Below, one piece after another: positions 35,618 through 46,701 of a stretch of 64,000 nucleotides of DNA. The DNA is taken from assembly GCA_036346355.1 (NCBI GenBank), contig CM070570.1:3914649-3978648 (forward strand), written 5' to 3'. Position 1 is the first letter of the stretch, and each line of letters begins with the position of its first letter. Source of the DNA: Rhipidocladum racemiflorum. Lineage: Eukaryota; Streptophyta; Magnoliopsida; Poales; Poaceae. A program made the position numbers and the translations under genes. The notes below the pieces were generated by a model that worked only from the letters and a program-made list of their open reading frames with translations, was not told the DNA's origin and did not search any database.

Positions 35618-35740
35618 AGCAAATAGTTTGTTGAGGCAGCTCTTCCTGACAGGGCAACGAAGATTGCTGACCCTGGTCCATCATGAAGCGAATGAAACTC
35701 ATTCCGCTGATACAGGCCTTACAAGGTGTAGAATCCCCTG
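35618..35740 (+). pseudogene. Orphan fragment of receptor kinase exon 2
   Basis: It matches 40030-40150 (TTGTTGAGGCAGCTCTTCC, then GATACAGGCCTTACAAGG) and covers the C-lobe region after the TGRSPTDD motif. Both sides are unrelated, so it is an isolated scrap of a lost family member. Confidence 0.75.
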
Positions 35741-36610
35741 ATACACGACATTTGCAGAGGTCCATAAAAATTTAAATAAATTTCAAAAGATTTCGAGCAA
35801 GCTTCACTAGGTTCCAGACAACCTTAGAATGCCGTTTCAGAGAGATTTAGTGTATTTTCTGAGTTTCAAAATATAAGACTTAATCAAAAAATTAGTTTTA
35901 GTAAAAGATTTAAAAATAAACCTCAAAGTTTTGGTGAGCCGACAAAAATCCAAGCAACTTTTATAAGTTGATGTTTTACACGAGATTTAGGGAAGTCTCA
36001 CGCAATACTTACACCCATCGGAATAGCCCGTCCCCTCTCCACGTCGGCGTGACTGAGAGAGAGAAAGTGAGAGAGATATCGAGGAATGGTATATCATATT
36101 TTATGAGAAGTTCCATACAAGTTTCAAAAAATTTCATAAAAAATTGCAACAAGCTTCATAAAGCTTTAATGAGGTTCAGCAAAATTTGGCCAAAAATTCT
36201 AAATAATCAAACAAGTTCCAAATATGTTCTCAGGCACGCCTATATCGGCTAGCCGCCTCGCCACTACAAGCTGTGTCGTTGCCGCCGGTCCACGCCGCCA
36301 TCTCTGGTTGCGAACTGCAGCTGCTCCTCCTGGAGCACCACCTCCGACTCTGGTGACGAGCCACGCCATCGCCTCTCCATGAAATGATGTCCCCTTCTCC
36401 TTCGGCCATGAGCCATGATTGCTTCTTCGGCGTTGCCACCTCTATCTCCGGCCATGAGGCACCTTGCCGCAAAGCCACACCGCCTCCGACCATGACCACG
36501 CCGTTGATGCTCCTCCTCCGATCATCAACCAGGTGTCACTTCTGCTCCTCCGCTAGCTTGCCTGGTACATCGGATCCGAGCAAGAGAGATAAGAAGGGAT
36601 AAGGTGGAAG
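35741..36610. other. No recognisable gene; GC-rich island near 36240-36560
   Basis: AT-rich sequence with repeated TTCAAAAGATTT / AAGCTTCA motifs, then a GC-rich island with open frames on both strands that lack recognisable domains. Confidence 0.4.
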
Positions 36611-36960
36611 CAAGGTTTCAAATTTCATTTTGGGTGTATATCTCGGAGGTGGCCGATATCCGCAATTTCGGCGAAATATCAGAATTTCAGATAAAATTTG
36701 GACGAAATCTAAAAATCCAAATTTCAAATCCTATTATTTTCAACCGGGATTTTCAAGATTTCAACCAAAATTACCGATATCACAATCAACTTGAACCGAC
36801 CAAAAAATGGTCAAAAACACGTTAAAAATTTTTGAAATTTTTTGTGGATGGTCTTAACCCCAAATCCAATCAAATTTGGCCCATAAAAATTGAAATCCAG
36901 TTAAAATGTCTAAGATCTCAACCGAGATTTCCATGATTATTGTAGCATTTTGAATTTTTT
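36611..36960 (+). repeat. CAAGGTTT dispersed repeat, direct copy
   Basis: It starts CAAGGTTTCAAATTTC and contains a GTCAAAAACACGTTAAAAA block like those at 1605 and 1960. The right end grades into LTR sequence. Confidence 0.45.
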
Positions 36961-37074
36961 TAAAATTTTTAATCCAGGGACCTCTTCAGGAGGACCCTGA
37001 AGAGGTCACTGAAGAGGATTAGGATGGTAGAGAGAATTGTCTAATTATGTAATGGTAATACAATGTATGGTATT

Positions 37075-37355
37075 TGTTGAAGTATAAGTGAATTGCCCGT
37101 CTTTCCTCATCAGCTTAAGCTTTTGGGTGAATTGGTTGGTGCATGCAACTCAATATGGTATCAGAGCCAAGAGGTCTTGAGTTCAAGACCCGGTTAGTGC
37201 AATTAAAAAATAATAATTGCAGTCCACTTCTATTCCACGTCTTAGGCCTGAAGGAGCCTACACGTGAGGGGGGGTGTTGAAGTATAAGTGAATTGCCCGT
37301 CTTTCCTCATCAGCTTAAGCTTTTGGGTGAATTGGTTGGTGCATGCAACTCAATA
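37075..37355 (+). mobile_element. Intact TRIM/SMART-type mini LTR retrotransposon (281 bp)
   Basis: Two identical 81-bp LTRs (37075-37155 and 37275-37355) begin TGTTGAAG and end CTCAATA. The primer site TGGTATCAGAGCC follows the first directly (37156-37168). GAGGGGGGG at 37266-37274 is the polypurine tract. The target duplication GTATT lies at 37070-37074 and 37356-37360. The internal region is only 119 bp and codes for nothing, so it must be mobilised in trans. The size resembles the smallest known grass LTR elements (SMARTs). Confidence 0.95.
37156..37168 (+). other. TRIM primer-binding site, tRNA-iMet
   Basis: TGGTATCAGAGCC matches the expected complement of the initiator tRNA-Met 3' end and touches the LTR with no spacer. 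Confidence 0.9.
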
Positions 37356-37468
37356 GTATTGTATTAGAACTTATGTATGGATGGATGTATCAGCATTATT
37401 TTCATTGTAATAGCTAATTAGTGTTCTGTTCTCTTATTAATGTGCATTATGTTATATTAATGCTTGCT

Positions 37469-37484
37469 GAGTACTCCTGTACTC
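37469..37484 (+). other. GAGTAC/GTACTC hairpin
   Basis: 6-bp arms with loop TCCT after CTTGCT, 460 bp before the LTR end. Confidence 0.55.
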
Positions 37485-37944
37485 ACTCTTGCTTAAATCC
37501 TCCCTTGCTTAGAAGGTGAAATCCATGGATCCACCTCCGAGGCCTAGGATGAGGATTATTTGCAGGACTAGGACCTATAGAAGACATACTACTACTACTA
37601 CTTACAGGAGGACCAGAGGGTAGAGTGGGCCGTCCCCTGTTAGACCGATACCTCATCCTAAGAGGTCTTCAGGGTAATAAAAGTTGTAATATATTTCGTT
37701 GTACTTGGTTACCTTTATAATTAGCAGTTGGACTGTAGCCTGTGTGGCAATAGACTGTAATAAAGGTACCATTTTCAGTCTCTAATTATTATTATGTTGT
37801 AACCTCTAAATTCGGTGTAGTAACCGATAAAGTATTGGGTTGTCCGATATTTTGTTAGTTACTATACCGAGATTCGTGTAATTAACTCAGTATAATGACA
37901 GTGAAGCTGTTAATTACTCTGGGCTAATTATGCAGGTTGGCACA

Positions 37945-40309
37945 ATCTATCCCTGGAGAGTAGGGATTTGTTAGGCCTCACACGTACCATCATCTGTTGG
38001 AAATCTGAGAGCATCTCCAACAGAGAGCTCTAAAATTGAGCCTTAAACTTTAATTTAGGACCCCAACTAATTAGATTTAGGGCTCCAACGAAATATTCAC
38101 TCCAGCAATTAGGCCCTAAAACCCAACAAAGATAGGGCTCAATCACGGAGTTGCTAAATATAGCTACTCTCCTAGGGGCCCTAAAACAATTTGCTAAATT
38201 TTAACAATTTAGGGTCCTTGCTGGAGTTAATCTTTTCTCCAAAAACCCTATAATTCAAGTTAAGACCATATTTAGGGCCCCTCTTGAAGATGCTCTCACA
38301 AAGTTAAACATGTTGATTGTGTACAACAACAACCTGGAAGGACCGATCCCAACTAGTCTCGACAAGTTGAAGAATATATTTATTCTTGATCTGTCCAATA
38401 ATTACCACCTGAATGGCTCAAGTCCCAAGGAAATTTTGGAGTTGACTTCCCTTTCTTCCTCCTTGGACCTATCGTACAGCTCCCTTTCTGGCCTCCACCT
38501 TCGCTAACTTAAACAGGTTGCATCTACCAGGAAACAGGTTGCACCTTCGCTAACTCCTTGGAGTTACTTGGCTAACTTAAACTGGTTGCATCTACCAGGA
38601 AACTAGTTGTCCGGACAGATACCTGATAGCATAAAAAATTGCATAGTGCTGGAATTTATATGCTTGGATAATAACGCGTTCCATGGAAATGGAAGCATGC
38701 CTGAATCTCTCAGAGACATAAAAGGCCTAGGCATACTAAACCTATCCATGAACAACTTGTCTGGTTGGATCCCTGATGCCCTTGGTAGCATCGGCAACTT
38801 GCAAGAATTGTATCTGTCCCGCAACAACTTATCAGGGGCAATCCCAATAATTCTACAGAATTTGATGTTGTTCGAATTGGATGTGTCTTTCAACAATCTG
38901 CAAGGTGAAGAACCAAAAGAGGGTGTCTTCAAAAATTTATCTGGCTTATCAATGGCTAGAAATAAGAATCTGTGTTGGAATGCCTCAGCTTCATTTGGCT
39001 CATTGCTCCATGACCCATATGAGAAGGAACAGAAGATTAAATTATCGTATCATACCTCTGGCAACAACAGGGCAAATCTTGTTCCTGTTTTAGTTGTTGC
39101 TTTTATTTGGCTATTGTATAAGGAGTGGAAACAAAAGCAAAACCGCAAGTTATCATCCCTTGCAATTGAGGAGCAGTATTAAAGAATTCCTTATTATGCA
39201 TTGTCGAAAGGAACTGATAGATTTTCAGAAGCCAATTCGCTTGGGAAAGGAAGTTATGGTGCAGTTTATAAATGCACCTTGCATGACGGGTATACAAGTA
39301 CAATTGCAGCAGTGAAGGTGTTTAACCTTCAACTATCAGGATCTTCTAGGAGTTTTGTGGCAGAATGCGAGGCATTGACGAGGGTGCGGAAACATTGTCT
39401 CATCAAGATCATCACTTGTTGCTCAAGCATTGACTCCCGAGGTCAAGAATTCAAAGCACTCGTTTTCGAGTTCATGCCAAATGGTAGCTTGTATGATTGG
39501 CTTCATCTGAAATCTGCCAAGCCTGCTCCGAGCAATACACTCAGCCTAAGCTCAGAGGTTGGACATTGCTGTTGATATCATGGACGCACTGGACTATCTT
39601 CACAACCACTGTCAGACACCAATCATCCAATGTGACCTCAAGCCAAGCAACATATTTCTTGCAGAAGACATGAGCGCACAGGTTGGAGATTTTTGGCATT
39701 TCAAGAATTCTTTCTGAAAATACAAGCCAAACTTTGCTAAATTCAATCAGCTCCATTGGAATTAGAGGCTCCATTGGTTATGTTGCTCCAGGTAACAACA
39801 CATCATGCTCATATAATAATTGCCTTTTTCTTACTTTCTACCTTATGCTTTGGAGTATTTAATAGATATCTCACATGCACCATACTGATCAACAATGATT
39901 GCATAATTGTACAGTATGGTGAAGGTTGTGCCATCTCAACTCTTGGTGATGTTTATTTATAGCCTTGGCATATTGTTGCTTGAGATGTTCACGGGAAGGA
40001 GCCCTATTCAAAAATTCATTAGATCTGCACAAGTTTGTTGAGGCAGCTCTTCCTCATAGGGCGATGCAGATTGCTGATCCAACAATCTGGCTCCATCATG
40101 AAGCAAATGATATGTATTCCATTGATACAGGCCTTACAAGGTGTAGAATACACGAGTGCTTGGTTTCTGTTTTCAGGCTTGGCATGTCCTGCTCGAAACA
40201 ACTGGCCAGAGAGCGAATTCTGATGAGGGATGCTGCAGTGGAGATGCATGCAATCAGGGATGCATATCTCATAATTGCCGATTCACAAAAAAAAACTAAC
40301 ATGGAGTAG
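37945..40309 (+). pseudogene. LRR receptor kinase relic A
   Basis: Begins inside the LRR region (no signal peptide or early LRRs) and runs through LRRs, membrane helix, kinase and exon 2. Damage seen: a MITE at 38009-38295; a partial tandem repeat (38503-38536 and 38571-38603); a nonsense codon at 39180-39182 where the intact gene has Glu; a frame change near 39555; one extra T near 39692 in the DFG block; Gln in place of His in the HCD motif; an intron acceptor changed from AG to AC at 39913-39914; a 4-bp insertion near 39957; and a deletion in the TGRSP region near 40005. It is closely related to, but clearly older than, the two large copies. Confidence 0.93.
38009..38295. mobile_element. 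Tourist-like MITE in relic A
   Basis: Inverted ends GAGCATCTCCAAC and CTTGAAGATGCTC. The flanks TGA and TCA replace a TAA that is still present at the matching place in the intact gene (27694-27696), so the target was TAA and the duplication has since mutated. Confidence 0.8.
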
Positions 40310-40632
40310 GAACCACTTCTCGAAGCAATTTGCAACAATAACTGAAGCCACACACAGTTTTATATTTCCTTTTCCTTTTCTAGAGTTTAGTGCTATACAT
40401 GTATTTGTAATCGTAAGTTCCAATGCATGACATGAACTTCAGTCTGAATGTATGCTTGCTTTATAAATATATTACATAAATATGTGACCTAACTCATGAG
40501 GATGCAGCACCCAAAAAGTTCATGCGGCATGCGAAACATGTAGTGCAACTACAGGTTGTGATGTTGAGTTTGTTTATCTTATCAGAGATACGAAGCTGAA
40601 GCATAGAAAATGGTAGGAAGCAAAGCCGCATT
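40310..40632. other. 3' flank of relic A
   Basis: AT-rich former 3' UTR and intergenic sequence; no other feature seen. Confidence 0.5.
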
Positions 40633-41585
40633 TGAAATGACCTCAAAATTCCAAAATGAATTTAAATTTGGAATTTATTCAAATTTCGGTTCAAATTTGA
40701 ATTTGAGATTTGAATTTGCTTTTTGGTTTGATTTTTGTTTTGGGCCGTTTTCCTTTGGTTTCTGGGCCTTCGGCCCATCTCCTTTCTGGCCGTTCCGCCA
40801 AATTTACCCGCTCCGTCCGCCTCGCCGCTCGCACGCTGGCCCTCATCGCGGCACAAAGACGCCAGCCGCTTCGCCCAGCTCGGGCGCCACCGCCACTTGG
40901 TTCCCCGTCACCTGACCGTGCCGCCCCGCGCCGCACGCTAGCCCCCGCCCGCGCCATGCGCCGCGTCCGCCGCCGCCGCGAGCTCGCCCCGTTGCCTCCC
41001 TCTATCCTCGTCATTCGGCTATAAAAGCTGAAGCTCACCCCTCCATTCTTGGCCCCGCTCCCCTCCGCAGGTGAGCCCCTCCCCTCCTCGCCTTCTTCCC
41101 CTCCGGCGACGCCACCTCGCCCCGCGCTTGCACCGCCGCTGCCGCCGCCCAGGGAAACCTTAACCCTACGCGCGCGCGCGCCCTCACCCCGCTCGCTCGG
41201 CTGGGCCAAGCCGCCAGCAAGGCCGATGCGGCCCAGCCCAGCTCGCCAGCGCCCGCCCTGCCCCGCATCGCCCGCGTTGGGCCGGCCCGTTGGCGCGGCC
41301 TTGCCCGCACGCGTCCGCCGGCCCGCTCGGCCAAGTGGGCCGCGGCCCATTTTGTCGCCGAACGCCAGCCCGCAGCCGCTGGAACAGTAAATGTTTTTTC
41401 GAATTTTAATTAAATTATTAATTCCAAAAATTGTTTTAAAATTCCAAAAATGCCCAAAAAATTCCCGAAAAATTCCGAAAGCCCCAGAAACCCACCAAAT
41501 ACCTTTTCCGAACCGTCTCACGCCACTGAGTCCAAAAATGCCTTCCGTTCTGCAATCCGGAGTCTCCAAAATTCCGAACAAGTTA
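40633..41585 (+). mobile_element. Truncated LTR, TGAAAC family, plus strand
   Basis: Starts TGAAATGACCTC and follows the LTR at 60556 through the palindromic TATA box (41020-41026), a donor-like CAG|GTGAGCCC at 41070 and the CCAGAAACCCACCAAATACC block (41483). Similarity stops near 41585. The long open frame on the minus strand here is a GC artefact. Confidence 0.75.
41020..41026 (+). promoter_or_regulatory. LTR TATA box
   Basis: TATAAAA in GGCTATAAAAGCT, equivalent to 61107 and 23726. Confidence 0.5.
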
Positions 41586-42995
41586 GATGATTGAACTGAT
41601 TGCCACGGTGGTTTGAAGCAAAATGTTCGGCGTTTGCTATTGAATTTCGTAGCGTACGATTGTACGAACAGAACAGACAATAGTGAACCGAAAAGAAATG
41701 TGAACGAGAGGGATACCATTTTATCTCGGCGTGACGGGGGTAAGGACGCCGCGCCGGCGGCAGCGGCGTGCGGCGACGAGGGAGCGGGCGAGACACCAAG
41801 GCCACTCACAGGTTCACTAGCCAAATCCGCCGATGGGCTCGGCGGATCGCTACGGGGCAGTGGCTGGGGTGCGGGGCATCAAGTAGCCGGTGGTGGTTGA
41901 CTGGTTGTTACCAGAAGGGAAGGAGGCGGGAGCGGAGGGCGGCACGGAAGCCTCATGGCAGATCTGAAGGCGAGTCAGGAGAAGGTGGTGAGGGAGATCG
42001 GCGGGCCTCACCCAACCGTGGTGGCGGCGGACAAGCAGGCGAGGCGGGGGGGTTGGGTGGCGGCGGTGCCCGGTGGTCGCCGGGTGGCTGAGGCCGCCCG
42101 AGAAGCAAGGGGTGGTCCGTGCGGGAATTAAGTGGGATGAGCTGTGGCCGTCGGATTGAGATCAAGTGGTTGCAGACAGTCCTTTGGCCGTCGGATTGAG
42201 ATCAAGTGGTTGCAGACAGTCCTTTGGCTGATGGCGCACTCCAAACTAGGGGGAAGTCTCTACGATCATGAATCTGAAACCCCTAAATTAACCATGGGCC
42301 ATCATTCCTTTGGTTACTCTCAATGAAGTTTGTACTTTGTAGCCTTGCTGATGTTGCCATCTCGTCCCTACACGGCTACACCTATGCTTGGCAGCTCAGG
42401 ATATAGCTTTTTTAATAAATTTTTTTCTTCTGATTATCCGAACTTCTATAGCATGACGAATAATATGGGGGCTGTGGGTGGCTTGAACTTTTTTTAAACT
42501 AGGAACAAAAGTTATGTCGTTCATTTATTGGTTGTTTGGTTGGCTGCATCTGAAGAGATTTGGCCACTGCGCGTCTCCACACGGTCGTCTCCGCCCTCCA
42601 CCCGTCTCTGACCCCCGCGCGCCTCCACCCTCCAGACGGTCGTCTCCGCTGTCGGTATCCCGCATCTCTGGTCTCCGTCGCGGCCTATCTCCGATCATCT
42701 CGTCTCGTCTCTGCCCGTCGACAAGCCCTGCGCGCCGAGGTAGCACATTTTGCACAGGTAGATCTATTTCTCCATGCGGTGGATGTCATGAATATAGTTC
42801 TTTTTGATACAAATTCATACTGGCAGTTAGTGCTTCTATTGTTCATACTGGCGATGGATCTATTGCTTCTATTGTGTTATATCTGCAGTTAGTTCATTTT
42901 CATTGCTTCTATTGTGTTATATCTTAGTTCACTGGCAGTTAGTGCTCGTGTTTATTGTTCAATCTCATGATGAAACATGGTTCAATTCACTTGCA
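41586..42995. other. Unrecognised GC-rich and AT-rich sequence
   Basis: GC-rich part 41740-42120 and a second GC-rich island 42560-42745, each with open frames on both strands but no domains. The second could be a 5' exon of the transposase relic downstream, but nothing proves it. Confidence 0.35.
42144..42225. repeat. Tandem duplication, 41-bp unit
   Basis: TGGCCGTCGGATTGAGATCA begins each copy (42144 and 42185); the copies are identical. Confidence 0.9.
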
Positions 42996-43117
42996 GTTCA
43001 TACCTCTATTGTTCACTGGCAGTTTGTCTCTATTTGGATATGCTTGCTTCTATTGAGTTCATACCTCTATTGTTCACTAGCAGTTCATCTCTATTTGGAT
43101 ATGCTTGCTTCTATTGA
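42996..43117. repeat. Tandem duplication, 61-bp unit
   Basis: GTTCATACCTCTATTGTTCA begins each copy (42996 and 43057). More diffuse CACTGGCAGTTAGTTC motifs surround it from 42885 to 43345. Confidence 0.85.
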
Positions 43118-43512
43118 TTGTCAATGTCTTAATTAGTGCTCGTGTTTATTGTCTTAATTTATGCTCGTGTTTAATTAGTACTTGTGCTTGCTTCTATTGG
43201 TTGAGTTCACTAGCAGTTAGTTCATTTCTTCAATTGGTTGAGTTCACTGGCAATTACTTCTGGAACTTTTCATAGTAGCAAAAACAAAACCAATGAAATA
43301 ATTTCAACAATGTTTTTGTAGTTAGTTCACTGGCAGTTAGTTCCTTTACAATGTTTTTGTAGGTTTTGTATGTATATTTGTAGGTTTGTCTTCTAGAGCT
43401 GAATGATTTCAACGAGATTTTGCATATATATTTGTCATTAACATATTTAGTTGTGCGCTAGTTATTCGAATCGAATGTGGTGTAAGGAATATAATTTTAA
43501 CATATAGTCATC

Positions 43513-43596
43513 TATTATTTGTTAGATGGATATGCGAAGCCAACGAAGGAAACTTATTATTTGTTAGATGGATATGCGAAGCCAACGAAGGAAACT
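43513..43596 (+). repeat. Tandem duplication, 42-bp unit at transposase start
   Basis: Two identical copies (43513-43554 and 43555-43596), each with an ATGGATATGCGAAG start-like sequence. A 42-bp step keeps the frame, so either ATG (43526 or 43568) could have been used. Confidence 0.85.
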
Positions 43597-43730
43597 TATT
43601 ATTCAAGCAGTTGCACTTGTTACGGTCATGCATGCATTTTGCGTTAATAGACTTAGATTGGCTAGATTAACTAGACCTGCAATCACCTATGATCCTATGT
43701 GCAATAGAGACATTGAATGCCAAGCCAATA

Positions 43731-44626
43731 TGTCGGTATTTCGAGTACCGGCAATAAGATTTTTAGTCTAGGGGTCGCGTGCTCCCTCTCCTCGAATGGC
43801 CTGACTCGGGGAGCCCAAGGTGTATACTGGTTCGGACCAAATATCCCTACTCCAGTTCGTGTGGTGTATCTGTATTACTTGCAGGCGTAAGTAGTTGCAC
43901 GATGTTTCAAGCGAGGGCTAAGGACCAGCCTTGAGCACCTCGTGCGAGCTGGAGAGCTAGTGTTGTCTACCCGAAAAAGCAAAGAAAAGTTCTATATCCC
44001 CCTTTCCCTAAGGGTTCCTGCCCCCTTTATATAGTCGGAGGGGGCAGGTTACATGGGGATCTGAAAGAAGAAGAGAGGATGGGGTGTCCTACGCCTGGGA
44101 GTCCTGGCCTTCAGCGAATGACCGGTGCCTGCTCGTCCTGTGCCGGGTCGGTTGACACATCGAACGGCATGGTTTTCTGCTTCATCGGGAAGGGGCACAC
44201 CTACCCTCTGTGCATCTGTCAAGTGTTGACGCAGCGTTTGACTTTCTCGTTGTTTCGGGAGGGAGCGTATCCTTCCATCATGCCTGTCTGGGCGACGAGA
44301 CTGGTGCCTTTGACTTTGGTGACCTCCTCGCCGTTTTGGGAAGGAGCCACCTGCCCTCGCACAGTCGTTCCGAGCCGTCGCGTCCGTGGGGTAGGTGGCC
44401 AACGACCGGTGACGGTCCGGCGCCAATGTTTGGTGGAGAGTGGATCAGTTGGGCCGGACATTGCATGGCGTCCGACCTATGGGAGGGATCGGATCCCTTC
44501 CCGATCGTTTTGGTCGGGGGTGAGTCGTCCTTGGTGGCCCACTGGGCTTTTGGCCCTAGCTGGGCTTGGAGCGGCCCACTTGTTGTCCTGGGCCGCTGGG
44601 GGTACCCATGGTACGTATATTCATCA
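43731..44626 (-). mobile_element. Solo LTR in the transposase relic, probably Tat/Retand-type
   Basis: In minus-strand sense it begins TGATGAATATACG and ends AATACCGACA, with a TATA box at 44026-44034. It separates transposase coding pieces. The flanks CAATA and CAATC match in four of five bases. Family placement is from the TGATGA...CCGACA ends and is moderate. Confidence 0.65.
44026..44034 (-). promoter_or_regulatory. TATA box of the solo LTR
   Basis: Minus strand CTATATAAAGGGGG, a strong TATA context followed by a GC-rich leader. Confidence 0.5.
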
Positions 44627-45731
44627 CAATCTAAATCTAATTTTTAACTCTAGTGATATCGATTGTGTCAACATGTTGCGCATGAGAAGAGCCCCTTTTT
44701 TCCGCCTATGCAATCTATTTAGATATAGGAATTTCCTACGTGATAGCATACACACATGTATAGAGGAGCAAGTTGCAATGTTCCTCCATGTAGTTGGGCA
44801 TAACCAAAGATTCAGAGCTATCCATCACACGTTTAGGCGATCCATAGAAACAGTGAGTCGATACTTCAAGGAAGTGTTATATGCTATTGGAGAGCTGTGA
44901 GATGAGATGATTTGGCCCCCCTCCAATGGGACATCCGTAAAGATCAGCTCGAGTTTGAGGTGGTATCCCTATTTTAAGGTAATACATGCACCATTTTATT
45001 AGGTTTAGTTTGGATTGTTTTCTTATATGGTTTGTAATAATCGCTTTGATATAGGACTGTGTAGGTGCTATTGACGGTACTCATGTGCATGCAAGAGTTC
45101 CAAAGGCAAATATTGCTTCTTTTAGGGGTAGAAAGCCGTATCCAACCCAAAATATGCTAGCCGCTGTCGATTTTGATCTAAGGCTCACCTATGTACTAGC
45201 TGGTTGGGAGGGATCGGCACACGATGCGACAATCCTTGCTGATGCATTAGAACGAAATGATGGGTTACGGGTTGCACCAGGTAATGTTTAACATAACTAG
45301 TAGGTGCATTTGTTATTAAGACCTATTCTATAACAAAGAAACTAATTTATTTTGTTGAATTGATAGGGAAATGGTACTTGGTAGATGCTGGATATGCATA
45401 TCGACCTAGGTTTTTGCCACCTTATCGGGCTACTAGGTACCATTTAAATGAGTACGACGAAAGGAACTATCCTACTAATCCAAAAGAGTTGTTTAACTTA
45501 AGACATTCCGGCCTTTCGTATATTTAGATTACGCATTATGTTCTGATAACAACAGTACCAATGATTACCCAATATTTTACGTGCATATATCATCGTAGAG
45601 CTCAAAACTTCGGTACATGTATACTCTGTTCAAACTTTAATAGATGACAGATCCAACTCTTTGAGAGCTATTAAAGCTTCTAATAAAACATGAACCGAGC
45701 ATATTCTATATAACAAAGTCGGGAGCTTTTC

Positions 45732-45899
45732 GGTGATTTAAACAAACCATGTCGACGCACGCTTCCCGGCCGTCCGATCGCGACTTCAACGGCTCAGATT
45801 AGCTATTCGCTTTCCGGCGATTTCAACGAGCCACGTCGACACGCGCTTTCCGGCCGTCCGATCGAGGCTTCAACGGCTCAGATAAGCTATTCCCATCCA
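45732..45899. repeat. Tandem duplication, 84-bp unit
   Basis: CGTCCGATCG anchors at 45771 and 45855; both copies contain TTCAACGGCTCAGAT. Confidence 0.8.
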
Positions 45900-45934
45900 T
45901 CGGCTTAAATAGATTTCTTCCTCTCTTCAATCGC

Positions 45935-46012
45935 CCGCAAGGGGCGCGCACCGCAGCGGCAACGCTGCTTCCTCCACGCCTGGGGCGTGAGTTCGAGTCT
46001 CCCTCAAGCGCG
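45935..46012 (+). other. tRNA/SINE-like module with A- and B-box sequences
   Basis: GCGCACCGCAGCGGCAAC (45945-45962) resembles an A box and GAGTTCGAGTC (45989-45999) a B box of RNA polymerase III promoters. It does not fold as a proper tRNA in my reading, so a SINE head or captured tRNA fragment is likelier. Confidence 0.4.
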
Positions 46013-46119
46013 CGCGGTGCGTTTTTTATGCGTGCGACGCGTGGAGAGGTGGCGACGGCGACCGCGCGCGCGACGTGTGGTTGGCTTGCATGGCCCACCG
46101 CGTTGCGCCCGTTTTTCCC

Positions 46120-46450
46120 AAAAAAAACCTCAAAATACCAAAAATTACATAAAGGTCCAAACTTTTCCAATACCCTCTAAAATTACGTAAAGGTCCAAAT
46201 TTTTTCAATATCCCTCTAAATTTCTCGTTTTAAATACCAGAAATTACATAGAGGTCCAAACTTTTATAATGCCCCTCTAAAATTACATAAAGGTCCAAAA
46301 AATTTCAACATCCCTCTAAAATTCCCCTTTTCCCCAAAAAAAAAACTAAAAATATCCAGAATTACATAAAGGTTCGATCTTTTGCAATACCCCTCTAAAA
46401 TTATCCAAAATTACATAAAGATCAAATCTTTTGCAATACCCCTCTAAAAT
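46120..46450. repeat. Degenerate array of about 47-bp units
   Basis: Repeats of AAATTACATAAAGGTCC followed by CCCCTCTAAA, at least six copies. Similar text occurs in the Helitron-like element ending at 20955. Confidence 0.75.
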
Positions 46451-46701
46451 TAACCTCCTCAGGGGGTTTCTTATGATCGATTTCTAATTTTTTACGAAAG
46501 TTCCAACTTTCCCAAGAAAGTTTTTTTTTCGGCTCAAACTACACCAAGAATAACTTCATGAAACATTTTTTTTTATAAACCTCAGAAATTCAAAAAAAAA
46601 TCGTCTAAATCCTTTCTTTCCAAAAAAACACGGATTTTCGTCCCGGTCAACCGGTCACGGGCGCCGCAGCACTAGTCTTCCTAGTTTGACAAGTTGAAAT
46701 T

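Larger units (their letters stand above)
36961..37944 (+). mobile_element. 3' part of a gypsy-type LTR
   Basis: It ends GGTTGGCACA at 37944, where kinase relic sequence begins. The last 300 bp resemble the end of the LTR at 58872 (AGCCTGTGTGGCAATAG and AGTCTCTAATTATT blocks). A short acidic frame ends near 37018 and a GAGTAC hairpin lies at 37469. The start is not found. A TRIM is nested inside. Confidence 0.6.
43568..45527 (+). pseudogene. PIF/Harbinger transposase (HARBI1/ALP1-like) relic
   Basis: The N-terminal piece 43568-43730 is separated by a solo LTR from 44660-44978. Introns are visible at 44979-45054 and 45281-45366. The exons encode a helix-turn-helix-like part, then DDE_Tnp_4 blocks: first Asp in AIDGTH (near 45070) and second Asp in VDAGY (near 45383). 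The frame stops at 45525-45527 just after RHSGLS, before the third acidic residue. An in-frame TGA near 44898 replaces an expected Arg codon (CGA to TGA fits CpG decay). It could not be active. Confidence 0.85.
45705..46685 (+). mobile_element. Helitron-like element upstream of the second receptor kinase
   Basis: Begins TCTATATAACAAAGTCGGG and ends with a GC-rich segment (near 46659-46670) and CTAGT followed by T. The right flank TTGACAAGTTG equals the kinase upstream block at 26254, so the 3' terminus is exact. The left end is a guess from the TC start. It contains an 84-bp tandem duplication (45732-45899), a tRNA-like module and an AAATTACATAAAGGTCC array. No Rep/helicase gene. Confidence 0.6.

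Noticed and set aside
40691..41824. 377-residue open frame on the minus strand
   Set aside because: It crosses a GC-rich LTR and unrelated sequence, is made of Arg/Gly/Ala-rich text and has no domain. Explained by base composition.
44079..44900. 273-residue open frame spanning the solo LTR and transposase
   Set aside because: Only its C-terminal part (from about 44660) is transposase; the rest is fortuitous reading through the LTR.
45935..46012. A true tRNA gene
   Set aside because: Box-like motifs are present but I cannot form a proper acceptor stem and anticodon arm.
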